Shown here: piece after piece, positions 1 through 10,850 of the stretch
Position numbering within the stretch: position 1 is the first letter of the stretch
Layout of the letters: every line of letters begins with the position of its first letter
Assembly: GCA_020284085.1 (NCBI GenBank)
Contig: JACEVL010000281.1
Span: 479,721-543,720 of the forward strand
Origin: Aporrectodea caliginosa
Lineage: Eukaryota > Annelida > Clitellata > Crassiclitellata > Lumbricidae
DNA length: 64,000 nucleotides
Reading direction: 5' to 3'
Made by a program: the position numbers and the translations under genes
Notes under the pieces: model-generated
Databases searched by the model: none
What the model was told of the DNA's origin: nothing
What the model saw: only the letters and a program-made list of their open reading frames with translations

Positions 1-950
1 TTTTTACTTCACATATATTAAGCCTTTGCATGCCGGAGATGCAGAATCGCGACATTATAGGTGCATTCACTAAAGCAGAGACGTTCGGAAACTAGCGGTC
101 TTTCAATGGAAATAATGGTGCCATAAATTACAGCAATAAAAGGGCTAAAGTGTGGAGTTTGGGAGAGGAAGGTAATAGACCCGAAAGTGGTGGATTTTCT
201 CACGGTAATTTGACAGGGTTATTTCACAAATCTGACCGCCATATTCATTGTATCAGAAATACCTTTTATCGTACGTGCCATTATAAAAGTAAAGCCTCCT
301 TAGCAATCAGCCTACTTAACAACCTCCGTAGCATTCTACTTTCATAGCAACCAGCCTTCTTAACAACCAAGCTTTGAAGCAAGCAGCCTCTGTGTCAGCC
401 TCAATTAGCAACCACTTTCAAAGTCAGACTTGGCCCCTTTAGCAACCGCCTTCCGTAGCAACAGTTAGCAACCCCTGCCCCTTCCATTTCACCTTGCAAG
501 AAAAACGATGTCAACAAAATGAAATAAATAAGATTGTTTTCAACAGCAGTTTGTAGGTAGCCTACATTCTGCAAATAGGCATTTTTAATACTCGCATAGA
601 AAATACATACTTTGTTACAGCATGTACCGCTGTGCATAAATGGGCAATGGCTTAATTTTCGGAAATCACTGCATAAAATTATTTTAACAAAATAAAATTA
701 TTTTCCTACCCACCTACCCAGTTTTTTTTAACTCTGTTACCGGAAACACACCATTATTTTTTTTGGCCTAATGACGACACTAACCCTAACCCTGACACTC
801 ACGACGCACTATATCCTTCAGTCCCCGATACTATAAGTCTGAAGCCGTTTTAATTAGGACGTGGCTTGGTGACCGACTGACTGGCCAATGTGTCAGCGTA
901 CCGTCTGTGTTACCTTGGTTGAAATCCTAGTGTATGCCAAATGGAGCCTG

Positions 951-1017
951 GCTTTAGCCATATTAGCCTTGCGACTTCTACACATGGCTAGCAGCGCCAT
1001 TCCACCGAGTCTCTTCT
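951..1017 (+). pseudogene. 67-bp duplicated fragment of ABHD2 exon 1
   Basis: Positions 951-1017 are identical to 1462-1528 inside ABHD2 exon 1 (offset 511). The copy encodes the same LALRLLHMASSAIPPS stretch but has no flanking splice sites or start codon. Confidence 0.9.
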
Positions 1018-1169
1018 GCACTTACACTACATACATACGTACGCTTTTAGAATAAATATCACCACATTTGCGCCACTTACACTACGTGACACTGCGTTTG
1101 AATTCACATTTACATTCCCTTTTTATCAGGTGTAGTTTTCACTTCCATCACTCTTAACTGTATTACTTA

Positions 1170-1292
1170 GTTTTACATTTCTGCATAACATTTACAGGAC
1201 ATTTACGCCTTCGTGAGGTTCTTTTAAGGCGCTATATAAATGGCCATATACATAGATACATACATACATACATACATACATGCATACATTTA
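1170..1292 (+). repeat. LINE 3' end with (TACA)n tail
   Basis: Carries the recurring 3'-terminal word aaggcgctatataaatgg followed by (TACA)n. The same word ends the LINE fragments at 20125, 22069 and 61660. Confidence 0.6.
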
Positions 1293-1413
1293 TATTACTT
1301 GATGTTGTCTTTAAATTTAAATAAAATTACATTTATATTTAAATCCATAAAATTTTGCATTGTAGCAAGATATCTTCTCGGTGTTCAGTGACAGCCAATC
1401 AGAGGCGACCGTG

Positions 1414-1586
1414 ATGTTTTCGCTTCTTCCTTCGCTTCTAGCAGTTCCGCTGTTAGCCGCTGCTTTAGCCATATTAGCCTTGCGACTTCTACACATGGCT
1501 AGCAGCGCCATTCCACCGAGTCTCTTCTTTACGGACTCACATTTCAACAGGTTCATCCTTGACCGCTGTCCACTGCTACTCGAACC
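1414..1586 (+). CDS. ABHD2: ABHD2 coding exon 1 (membrane anchor)
   Basis: Residues 1-58. The ATG at 1414 is followed by a hydrophobic stretch (LAVPLLAAALAILALRLL) and then PPSLFFTDS, a block conserved in ABHD2. Donor GTAAGC at 1587, phase 2. A CCAAT sequence lies about 20 nt upstream of the ATG. Confidence 0.9.
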
Positions 1587-4500
1587 GTAAGCCTACAATT
1601 TATTTACTAATTTATTAAATTTTTTAATTTAATATGACATTTTATTTGTTTAATTATTTTTATTTCATTTTGATTAGAAGCATTATTATTTTACTATTTT
1701 ATTAAATTTAATAATTTATTGGCATTTTTGTGTAACCTTGCACGTGTTAAAAATGTTTGTACTAATAATAATTGTAATTAGTAACTTCTATCTGGTGTCT
1801 TATTCATAAGGTAAAGTGGGTTAATGTGGGGTTTGGTAGGGTAAGGTGTGCTCATGTAGATTAGGGTAGGGTAAGATGGCTAATATATGTATGTATGTAA
1901 TTAAACATTTATATAGCGTCCGTTCAAGATATCTACTCAGAGGCATTGGGTAATGTAGGTTAAGGTAGGCTGATGTAGGGTAGGGTATGTTAGGTTGAAG
2001 CTGGTGGGTATGAGGTTATAGTGTTTAACACTATAACAACGAGTATGTACTAGAAGTGACTAAGAAACCAATACAGCTTGTTAAAGTTTTAATGTTAAAT
2101 AAGGAACTTTTTGGTTCACGCCTCTATCAACTAATTAATTATAATTAAAATAATAATAATAATGATGATTTATTTTAAAATGTTCTTTCTTTTTTTATTT
2201 GTTTAAGTTACTGGCCAACGAGTCTATGGGGCAGAAGCGGACACATTCAGACGATTCTTTACGGAAAAATGGGTCGGGTCAAATCTCCGTTTCCTTACGG
2301 TGACCGGCATTCTGTCGTTCTCTCAGATGGCGCCACTGTGACCTTTGACATTTTCGAACCGGTGAAAACTGACTTTGCAAAGGGTAAGTGTCGAGGTTTG
2401 GGAGGGGCACCTGTTTTTAATCCCAGAAGTGAAAATGTAGGTGGCAACATGCTGCTGATAGATGATAGTATACTGGTATACTTAGTGTATACCATGTGAT
2501 ACCACAGTTTCAGACATACCATACCACTTTAAATATGTTCTAATCAAGGACTTGGTACTATACCAATTATATAGTTGCTACAATTTCAGTCATACCATAC
2601 CAATTTCAAACATGCTGTGATCAGGTATACCATACCAATTGTACTGTATTTTACCTCAGTTTCAGACATAACATACCACTTTTAAATATGCTGTAATCAG
2701 GTACACAATGACTTACTCGGTATATTATCAATTTCTAAATAGGTGGCACGATTCTTTTAAACATTTTAACATGGCTATGTTATAGAAAGAGTTCTTACCA
2801 GTATACAATACCATACCAGCTGTAGCACACTTTACCACAATTTCAGCGACGTCATACCACTTGTAACCAGGTTAAAGCCAGTTGCATTCTGCCGTTTACC
2901 TGCATATCGTCCACTTCCACCTGATTTACCATACCCTGAGGTTACTTATTTACCGTGTGGTATCTTGTTTTTAGAGGAATGTATGCTGGTCGTGTGTCCG
3001 GGAATTGCAAACAGCAGCGAGAGTGTCTACATCCGAACTTACGTCAACTACGCCCAGGAGAACGGATATCATGTCGCCGTTCTAAACCACCTTGGGGCCC
3101 TCAGGAACGTTCCACTCACTGCCCCAAGAATATACACTTACGGTAATTCCTCAGTTGCATATTAAGCATTTTCAATTGCACATTACCTTGTGTTACCAAT
3201 TTATAATAGTTTATTTTTAAAATGTAAGTAAGTATGTTCTTTAATGAGAAGCACTAGCAAACATGCAGCACTGTACATGGCAAGCTTAATGCATTCAAAT
3301 AAACAATCAAAAATTTTATATGTACAAATCAAAAATTGAATGAGAGAAGTTATTGTATATCAGGGGAACCTAGGGGAGGAAGAGTTAGGGCTAGTTGTCA
3401 TAGGTGGTAAAATGTAGAGCTTAAATAGCCAGATCTAGGGACACCTTGTTTATTTGTATAGCATCCTAGCAAGGAAGCATTTGTAAGTCAAGTTGTCAAA
3501 CATGGGGAGCTCACGGGTATGGTACCGGGGCAGCAGGTAATCGTAATCGTATACGGTGTAATGCGTGTGCACTTGCCAGATGCAAATAAAGACTACTTAC
3601 TTACTTACTTTACTGAGCAGGTGGTACAGAGGAATTTGCGGCGATGGTGGATGAGCTCGTTCACATGTTTCCTTCGCTGCTGAAGATCGCGGTCGGATTC
3701 AGCATGGGAGGAAACATCGTCATGAAGTATCTCGGAGAGTCGCTGAGGAACCAGAAGAAGTTCATTGGAGCCGTTTCCTGTTGCCAAGGTTACGACATCC
3801 TCGAGTAAGCAATTCTGTGGTCACCGATTGGTTAGAGTGTTCGCCTTGTAACGCGGAGAGTACGGGTTTGATCCTTCTCCCGGAGACGGTTACTGTGTAG
3901 GGACCTTGAGCAAGTCCTTCACTCACATTTGCTCAGCGCCATCGACTGATGCTTCATTGTTAGATAGTGGCGCTTAATAAATGCATAATAATCATGATCA
4001 TGATTGTGATGATCATGATATTTTTATATTTTTTAATAGTAATAATGATGTAAAAACTCCGTCAAGTATGCCTTCATTTCAAGAGGTTTTGTTTGCATTA
4101 AATGCACGATATAGTAATAATAATAAAAATAATAGTAATTCTAAAAATATTAAAGTTGATGATAATAATAATAATAATTATAAAAATAGCAAGGATAATA
4201 ATATTGCTACTACGTCTACTACTACTAAACTGATAATAAAGATAACGATAATGTATGTATGTTTGTAAAATGAGTACCCTTAATAAAGTGCATTATATGT
4301 AAACCCCAAAGGCGCTGTACCTACCGATATGAATATCTAACGGCTGCTGCTGAAATTAATACTTTCAGGATGGTAGTGGTATCTGATGATTCTCTTTTGA
4401 AGTGGCGCTATATAAATTTTCAATTATCTTTACCATTACAATTATCTTTACCGTTACGATTACCATCTTCTGGTAGAGTCATCCCGCACCTTTACCATTT

Positions 4501-6273
4501 CCTTTACCATTACTGTTTCCATTACCTTTACCATTACTGTTTCCATTACCTTTACCATTACTGTTTCCTTTACCTTTACCATTACTGTTTCCATTACCTT
4601 TACCATTACTGTTTCCATTACCTTTACCATTACTGTTTCCATTACCTTTACCATTACTGTTTCCATTACCTTTACCATTACTGTTTCCATTACCTTTACC
4701 ATTACTGTTTCCATTACCTTTACCATTACTGTTTCCATTACCTTTACCATTACTGTTTCCATTACCTTTACCATTACCTTTACCGTTACTGTTTCCATTA
4801 CCGTTACTGTTTCCATTACCTTTTCCGATACCTTTGCCATTTACCATTACCGTTATGATTACCATCTTCTGGTAGAGTCATCCCGTACGCGATGCGCTGG
4901 GAGCATCTGCGTCGGATGTACGTCTGGGCGATGACTCGTCACCAGATTGGTCTTCTGAAGCACCATCGCCGAATCCTCTTTGGCTCCGAGTCGCGGTCGC
5001 GCTACGGTGACTTCGACGAGAAGAAGATCCTGTCGACGACGTCGCTCTTCGACATCGATCAATACTACAGCCACCGAAGGGCGGGGTTCAAATCCGTGGA
5101 GGAGTATTACCACTGGGCCAGTTCACGCTATTATCTCCACAAGGTATGTTTGTTTACGATATGTAATCTTGTCTTGGGGAGCATTATTATGATGCAGAAC
5201 AGTTATGGGTTCGTGTGCTTTCCATGCCTCTGCCCGCAAGGAATGGAATTGACTGCCACGCTCTTTTTGTAGCTCAAATTCCCTTCCTTCCTTCAAAACG
5301 CGGCTTAAAACTCACTAAATTTCTCCTTGACTTTTTAGCACTTGGATATCTAACTGCATCTTCTCCTGGGTGGTTGTCTATCCGGGCCTCAGATTCACAT
5401 TTCGGTGTGACCGTGCACGCATTACAAATGTAATTAATTAATTGATTGATTAATAAATAATGATAATAATGATAATTATAATAATAATAATAATTAAAAA
5501 AATAATTAAAAAAATTATAATAATAATAATAGCAATTATAGAAAGTAGAGTATCGTTTATAGAAATAATAATGATTATAATAATAATGGTAATAATTTGT
5601 TGTTTCTTTTCAGGTTCATATTCCAGTCTTCCTGCTGAATGCATTCGACGATCCCCTCGTTCCTCCGCAAGTTCACTACATACCAAGGCAGTTCAGTGGT
5701 AAGACCATCTGCAGGGTTTCACATCTTCTCTAATATGCACGATGTGGTTAGCATGCTGGAATGTCAGCCGAGAGGTCGGAGGTTCACATCCCACTAGGGC
5801 AATAATTTGTTTTTAGACATCTGCTCCATACATACATGCATACACACATAATACAAACCTACATACATACATACATACACACATACATACAAGCAAACAT
5901 ACATAGACACGTACATACAAACATGCATAAAAACCTACATACGTACAAACATACATACATACATAGGCTGAAAGTGTTTTGCGAGCAGTTCTGCACAACT
6001 CTTAAGCAACATTATGGTAACACGCGTTTTCACAAGTCGAAACTTCTCTTTCCAGAAGAACGAGACAACGTGATATTCGCCGTCACGAAACACGGCGGCC
6101 ATCTTGGCTACTTCGAGGGCGGCGTCATCATTCCGAACTCCGTGACGTGGCTCGACCGGGTCATCGTACAGTACGCAGACGCGCTCCTGAGCGTCAACGA
6201 GTCTTCTTGCGAGTCATCTCTGAGCGCCAGCGAGTCCTCTTCAAAGGAGCACAACTCACGACATTCCTGGTGA
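1414..6273 (+). CDS. ABHD2: ABHD2-like alpha/beta hydrolase (monoacylglycerol lipase ABHD2), 7 coding exons, 423 aa
   Basis: Joined exons 1414-1586, 2208-2383, 2975-3142, 3621-3804, 4876-5143, 5614-5698 and 6056-6273 give 1272 nt in one continuous frame; every junction is GT-AG. The 423-aa product matches the length of ABHD2 (about 425 aa). An N-terminal hydrophobic helix (about residues 5-25) anchors it in a membrane. The family signature LWGRSGHIQTILYGKMGRV follows at about residues 62-80. The nucleophile elbow GFSMGGN puts Ser200 in place, the acid is in NAFDDPLV (Asp335/336), and His367 lies in KHGGHLGYFEG, so the Ser-Asp-His triad is intact. Known family role: endoplasmic-reticulum/plasma-membrane serine hydrolase that cleaves monoacylglycerols; in mammalian sperm it is progesterone-activated. 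The last ~30 residues are Ser/Glu-rich. ABHD1/ABHD3 are less likely because the KMGRV and PGIANSSE blocks fit ABHD2. The start at 1414 is the first ATG before the anchor; an upstream non-coding exon cannot be excluded. Confidence 0.93.
1805..2010 (+). repeat. Degenerate telomere-like GGGTA/GGTTA repeat in ABHD2 intron 1
   Basis: Words such as ttagggtagggtaag and gtagggtagggtatgtta recur. The run is split at about 1889-1946 by an inverted LINE/SINE tail (atttatatagcg). Confidence 0.5.
2208..2383 (+). CDS. ABHD2: ABHD2 coding exon 2
   Basis: Residues 58-117. Acceptor AG at 2206-2207, donor GTAAGTG at 2384. Encodes the highly conserved GRSGHIQT...YGKMGRV...SDGATVTFDIFEP segment. Confidence 0.95.
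2455..2890 (+). repeat. Degenerate tandem repeat in ABHD2 intron 2
   Basis: Three to four diverged units of roughly 100 bp built around cagacataccataccac and atgctgtaatcaggta. Confidence 0.6.
2975..3142 (+). CDS. ABHD2: ABHD2 coding exon 3
   Basis: Residues 117-173: the beta-sheet core with VVCPGIANSSES, YVNYAQENGY and AVLNHLGA. Acceptor TTTTTAG at 2968-2974, donor GTAATT at 3143, phase 1. Confidence 0.95.
3621..3804 (+). CDS. ABHD2: ABHD2 coding exon 4 (nucleophile elbow)
   Basis: Residues 173-234. Contains GFSMGGN with the predicted catalytic Ser200. Acceptor GAGCAG at 3615-3620, donor GTAAGC at 3805, phase 2. A tRNA-headed SINE begins about 10 nt inside the following intron. Confidence 0.95.
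3815..3990 (+). mobile_element. SINE-A copy (tRNA-headed)
   Basis: The tRNA-like head has gattggttagagtg (A-box side) and gggtttgatcc (B box). A body word gggaccttgagcaag and the tail ttaataaatgcataataat follow. The same consensus recurs in both orientations about ten times in the window. Confidence 0.85.
4370..4457 (+). repeat. LINE 3' tail with ATTACA-like run
   Basis: Has agtggcgctatataaatttt followed by degenerate attatctttaccattac words, as in the tail of the LINE at 61660-62422. It lies directly before the 24-bp minisatellite and may have seeded it. Confidence 0.5.
4458..4486 (+). repeat. Duplicate of ABHD2 exon 5 splice acceptor (copy 1 of 29-bp direct repeat)
   Basis: Identical to 4857-4885, which spans the true acceptor (AG at 4874-4875) and the first 10 exon bases. 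The copy keeps an AG at 4474-4475. Reading from it in the splice phase is open for about 126 codons and stops at 4856-4858. Confidence 0.9.
4487..4856 (+). repeat. 24-bp minisatellite next to ABHD2 exon 5
   Basis: About 15 units of a 24-bp repeat made of tttaccattactgtttccat plus four bases. The unit length is a multiple of three, so all frames stay open through most of it; the translations are not genes. Confidence 0.95.
4876..5143 (+). CDS. ABHD2: ABHD2 coding exon 5
   Basis: Residues 234-323, the lid-like segment (YAMRWEHLRRMY, HHRRILFG, LSTTSLFDID, VEEYYHWASSRYYLHK). The acceptor TGGTAG ends at 4875 and gives the correct phase 2 junction. The same acceptor with 10 exon bases is duplicated at 4458-4486, on the other side of a minisatellite. 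Confidence 0.93.
5195..5440 (+). mobile_element. Degenerate LINE reverse-transcriptase C-terminal fragment
   Basis: Broken frames resemble the C-terminal end of CR1/L2-like polymerases (FHASARKEWN then FKTRLKTH-like words), comparable to the intact copy at 61660-62422. Located in ABHD2 intron 5. Confidence 0.45.
5614..5698 (+). CDS. ABHD2: ABHD2 coding exon 6 (catalytic acid)
   Basis: Residues 324-352. Encodes HIPVFLLNAFDDPLVPP, which carries the acid of the triad. Acceptor TTTCTTTTCAG at 5603-5613, donor GTAAGA at 5699, phase 1. An AAT-rich simple tract of about 150 bp lies just upstream. Confidence 0.93.
5738..5810 (+). mobile_element. SINE-D head fragment
   Basis: Matches the tRNA-like head of the SINE-D family (ggttagcatgctgga, then gaggttcacatccc at the B box). 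Truncated; a (CATA)n array follows. Confidence 0.65.
5822..5970 (+). repeat. (ACAT)n microsatellite in ABHD2 intron 6
   Basis: Imperfect acatacat array ending about 85 bp before exon 7. Confidence 0.9.
6056..6273 (+). CDS. ABHD2: ABHD2 coding exon 7 (catalytic His, C-terminus)
   Basis: Residues 352-423 and TGA. Contains KHGGHLGYFEGG (His367). It ends in a Ser/Glu-rich tail longer in serine than vertebrate ABHD2 tails. Acceptor TCTTTCCAG at 6047-6055. Confidence 0.93.
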
Positions 6274-7164
6274 CGAATCGGTTCGCAGTCACGTCGCACG
6301 AGTTTCCGTTTTCAATGACTTATTCGATTGTAAGGCCGAGCCGTAGGTGGTGGTTCTGTTGAGTAGTGCTATATAAATGTTCCGGAAGAGTTTAGTTTAG
6401 TTTCTGTATCATGTACGGTAAGAGTAAGCAACTGTTTTAGAGTTGAGCGGGTTGTCGTCAAGTTTTTCCTTCAGTTCCTTTATTTGTGCAGTCCAAATGC
6501 CTTTATCGTGCTCTCCATATCGCTGGGTTTTTCGTCCGCTTCCTTTATTTGTGCAGTCCATCCATCATCTTCTCTAATCTGGCAACTTCTGTAGAGCCGC
6601 TTCAGTTGGGTGGCTCAAAGGGCAGGTTCATTCTGTAGTACTAATCCCAAAGATCTTTTTGGTGTTCGATGTCTTTCTGTTGGAAAGACTTTCTGAATCG
6701 GACTTTCTGTTGATGTTTAGTGATTCCAGTTTACTGATTTTGCACGTGTAGTAAGTAAATAAATAATATTTATAAATAAAAAAATCGTAGATAAATAATA
6801 TTTCAGTCATTAGTGAATAGATAATTGATCAACGAGTTGTAGATTACTAAATAAAAAATTGTAAATAATGGTAATATAATATTAATCGAAAATTTAAGTC
6901 GATCTTCTCGCTGTTGACCTGATTATGGCTTCTTCTTTGTCTTGGAGTGCCATCGGTCGATACCTTGTGTATTAGACACCGGTGCTATAGAAGCTGTAGT
7001 TATAGTTACATCTGTCTGGGTCTCCTGCCCAAGATAGTAATAAAACTACTTACGAGGTACTTGCCTCATAATATATACATCCTAGTGTGAGTGTCTGCCT
7101 GCCTTAATTAAGTGTTTATCATTGCGTGTTGTCCATAATATGTGAACATAGTGTCTAGACACTG

Positions 7165-7362
7165 ATTGGGTGGGACATGGTGGCTGATTGGTTAGAGTGG
7201 GCGCCTTGTAACGCGGAGAGCACGGGTTCGATCCTCCTCCCCTGAGACGGTTACTGTGTAGGGACCTTGAGCAAGTCCTTCACTCGCAATTGCTCAGCGC
7301 CATCGATTGATGCTTCGTCGTTAGACCAAGTGGCGCTTAATAAATGCATAATAATAATATAT
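7165..7362 (+). mobile_element. SINE-A copy
   Basis: Near full length: gattggttagagtgggcgcc, the B box gggttcgatcc, then cattgattgatgcttcg-like body and ttaataaatgcataataata tail. Confidence 0.85.
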
Positions 7363-7819
7363 AGTAATGATCTCAATGCATTTTGAGTCTCACATATTGG
7401 TCAGCATGAGGCTCTTCTAGGAAGAAAGAAATTCTCCAATTCAGATGAGGTGATGTAGAGCTCGTTTCTTTAAATCTGACGTTGTTTTTCTCTTGTTAGG
7501 GGAAAGTCATTTTGATTTTATTTTGAGCTGTGATGTACTTTAAGCTTGCCACATTCGATTGTTTCATTCGCAACGCAGTGAAAAATAACTGTGTTTGCCT
7601 GTATCCTTTGCTTCCAAGTTTCCAATGTTATTGTTACATATATGACAAAACTTAGAACTGATCAATGAAATGAAGTAACAGAGGCTGGACTGAAACAAAA
7701 AATTATATCAGAAATGTAACCGTTGTTTAGCATGGGCTTGGTTTTCTACACCTCGGGTGTGATTAACACAGAAAAAAAAAGTTCCTTACACACCGAAGCA
7801 ATAGCCAGGACATAATTTG

Positions 7820-7935
7820 GGGGTTTTCGGGGGTTTCCATTGGGCATGGTCGTATTTTTAGTTTCTAATAGTAGTAATGCATTTATTTTGGGGTGGGGTT
7901 TGAACCCGTAAAACCACCCCCTATATACGCCCATG
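7820..7935 (+). mobile_element. MITE-like fragment related to 17107-17265
   Basis: Shares the block gtcgtatttttagtttctaa, then atgcatttattt, ggggtggggtttgaaccc and tacgcccat with the element at 17107-17265. Confidence 0.6.
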
Positions 7936-8374
7936 CTTACACACATTTTCAAAGTCTTATACTCTTCCTGTAAGTGTAAGTAGCAGACCAGCCTCTAGAC
8001 ACATCTTTTAACGCTTAAATGACGAGCTGCATTGGTTTCCCGTTCGCTTTTAGTACAAGTTCGTTGTTAAAGTGTTAAAATCGTATTTCATGTGTTGTCT
8101 TTGTGATATGTGAACATGTGTTAGCCCGATATATTAGCAACGTCTTGGTTCTGTATGTGATGTGCTTGATAATTAAATAGTTTATTTATTATTAAGAGTC
8201 ATTCCACTTACTTTGAAGTGAGTTAAAATTTAATTAGAATTTATCTTCAGATGTCAACAAAAAGCATTTGTCATCTTTTTAATACTCAGTTGTTCATTAA
8301 TTTCAAATTTTTTATTGTTATTTTAATTGTTTTCACACCAAAACGTTCAAATGTTATTCTGTGAGGAAACAATA

Positions 8375-8662
8375 TGAGAATAAAAGAAATATGTAAATAA
8401 AGAAAAATGTAAAAGTGAAAAAATAGCATAATTAAATACCAATAAAAAATAATGATTGTTGAAAAATATAGATAAAGAAAAATTAAATGCGAATAAAAAG
8501 TAATGATTGTTGAAAAATATAAATAAAGAAAGATATCAAACGAAAAAATAGCTTAATTAAATACATAATTAAGAAGTAATGATTGTTGAAAAATATAAAT
8601 AAAGAAAGATATAAAATGAAAAAATAGAATAATTAAATACTGATGAAAAATAATGATTGTTG
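8375..8662 (+). repeat. Tandem repeat, about 74-bp unit
   Basis: The word aatgattgttgaaaaatata recurs at about 8451, 8502 and 8578, and aatgattgttg again at 8652. One unit is shortened to about 51 bp. Confidence 0.75.
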
Positions 8663-9848
8663 TGTATTTGCTTCGGTCACTTGAAGGTATCTTTTGTTTT
8701 GTTCTTAGGATATTTTGATGAACTTTCAGACGTTAATAATTCCTTGTTTTAGTCAGAGCTTCTTATATACCATTTGCTGAACACGATTTTAGCATTGCTT
8801 CAAGTTTTTCACCAGAATATGCTTCATTCTTGTTCGACGTTTAAGATTTCTTAGATTGCTTTAGTATGCCTCTCTTTTACTTTTTTGTAAACTCCTACAT
8901 CATAAAGGCTGTTGTGGAGCACCCTCGACAGATACTTGGAAGTTTAATACTGTTCAGGATATACTTACTTACAGTTGTGTTATGTTGCAATTTTTAAAAC
9001 ACTAGTCTGTTGATTGTAGAGGGGGCGTATGTTCCATGGCTCCCTCAAATGCGCGACTGTTACAGGAAATTAGTTTGATGGAAGTTGTTAAGTTCTCACT
9101 ATTTGTAGGTGCTTGCTGGTCACAAGTATTGGCTAAATGATGTATTTCTGATGTGTTTAATTTGTGAATGTAGAGCATGGAGTCATTCTTTAAAGAAAGC
9201 ACGTTGTCAGACGTTTTAGAGCAGGGTTATTTAGACATGTTTCATTTTCTATAATTTAATTTATAACTATGTTGCATTTAGAATTGTATTTCAGCAGGAT
9301 ATTTAGTTTTCATGCGAACAGTAATTGCTTATGATGTTTTTGAGAAGGATATTTAGTTTTCGTCGTGTAATGACAACAGTAATTATTGTTTCCGATGTTT
9401 ATGAAATATATTCCAGAAATAAAATAATATACTATCGTTGTTCGGAAAATAGAAGCGTTTCAGATAAATAATTAATTGCACAAATGGATTGCTTTGTGTA
9501 ACAATATGTTTTGTTGTCTTATTGAGAGATGATTCGACAGTGTTTGAACATTATCATCAGTAGTGTAGTCCTAAAAAATGAAGTGGGGGAACGCCTGAAT
9601 ATTGAAGTAAGCAAAAAGTGCCATCTTGCAAGAATTTTGCATAGTGTGAGAAAAAAGTGGGGGAACGGCGTTTGAACACTAACATTTATCATCGTTAATT
9701 AGGATTTTCTGGTAATTATCTGTTGTATTGCTGACAAGCCTTGTTCATACACTGTAGAAGTCACCTGGTGAATAAAATTCTTTTTATTGGAAACTTGTGG
9801 TTTTTCCAAGTTTTCTGTTACAGATTAAACCAGATTCTCAGTACGCTG

Positions 9849-9879
<31 letters not shown>

Positions 9880-9880
<1 letters not shown>

Positions 9881-10090
9881 CTTTTCTTTATTGAAGCGCC
9901 TGACAAACGCACTGCGCACTGTACATTTACATGTTATGCAATTGAAACAACAAATCTTAACTACTAACAGAACAGACAGCCTGCAATACACGGCGCTAAT
10001 AGCAGCCTACAAAGCACGTCCGCCCTACGGGGCTCGAACTCGGTACCTCTCGCTCTCCATGTCAGCGTGCTATTGCTGCCTGACCAGTTC
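9880..10090 (-). mobile_element. SINE-B copy
   Basis: Inverted copy: poly(AAT) run, then tcttttctttattgaagcgc, the acagacagcctgcaatac body and the head with cgaactcggtacctctcgct. Confidence 0.85.
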
Positions 10091-10154
10091 TGCTCCATGC
10101 TACCTCAGAGAGTTATTGATTCCACTGTCATCATCACCTGGTCATATTATATTC

Positions 10155-10405
10155 GTCTATATTATTAATTCAAACTGACAGACTGCCGTATGATTACAAT
10201 TCATAGTATGAACGGATGATCACAAGTTATTACAGGAGTCGAATTTAACTGTATGGCAGCCATGAAAGGAGCCCATCTGTCCTACTGTTAATTTTACCAA
10301 CGCCATCTGGCGAATGGAAGGCTAAGTTGACCGCTGGGGAGGGTAGCGGCAAGCGATCCCGCGTCCGTGCTAATCTTCTGCTCTTTGTGCCAGAGTGTTC
10401 ACATT
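10155..10405 (-). mobile_element. SINE-C copy, interrupted by a hAT MITE
   Basis: Inverted SINE-C (ttacaggagtcgaatttaac, gccatctggcgaatggaagg, gcgatcccgcgtccg). The head resumes after the hAT element at 10851 (ttcacattag...ccctaaatcc). Confidence 0.8.
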
Positions 10406-10850
10406 CAGTGGCGTAGCCAGACTTAAATTCAAGAGGAGGCAACTTCACACGTCACAGACCAGTGCATATTTTTCCCAATGACCTTTTTTTAGACATTACA
10501 TTTTTTAACTCCGACGATGACACGTTTATACTTTTGTAAACTCCGATGACCTTCCTTTAGTCTTTTAGACTTTCTTTAAAAATCCGATGACGTTTTTTTT
10601 TAGTCATTTTACCTTTTTTCCCACTTTAGGGGCCTACCTCGAACGAACACAGGCACCTTTTTAAAGACTTTCTTTATAAACTCACTCGGATGACCTTTTT
10701 TTTTGAACACAGGCGCCTAACTTCAATTCAAGAGGAGGCAACTTGCCAAAATCCTGGTCATTTGCGTCGTTGATCAATTGAAACTCCACTATATGGAAAA
10801 ACCAAGAGGAGGCAATTGCCTCCTCCTGCCTTCATGTAGCTACGCCTATG
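10406..10850. mobile_element. Non-autonomous hAT element, 445 bp, inside SINE-C
   Basis: Begins cagtggcgtagcc and ends ggctacgcc-like (gtagctacgcctatg). Flanked by a perfect 8-bp target-site duplication ttcacatt (10398-10405 and 10851-10858). Internal repeats of gaggaggcaactt and agacattac words; no transposase. Confidence 0.88.

Larger units (their letters stand above)
1..1413. other. Upstream flank of ABHD2
   Basis: No convincing coding exon. Contents: a loose repeat of agcaacc/ttaacaacc words (about 290-480), two telomere-like words at 781-798, an exact copy of part of ABHD2 exon 1 (951-1017), a LINE 3' end (about 1170-1255) and a short (TACA)n run. The ABHD2 promoter and any non-coding first exon should lie here, but I could not fix either. 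Confidence 0.5.
6274..9840. other. ABHD2 3' flank, no gene seen
   Basis: AT-rich sequence with several AATAAA words at 6757-6783 that could serve ABHD2 polyadenylation, one SINE-A (7165-7362), a MITE-like fragment (about 7820-7935) and a 74-bp tandem repeat (8375-8662). No exon with splice sites and recognisable protein was found. Confidence 0.5.

Noticed and set aside
4370..4865. Four open frames with HYCFHYLY, KVMETVMV and NGNSNGKG repeats
   Set aside because: Minisatellite translations. Only the decoy-acceptor consequence is worth keeping, as a finding.
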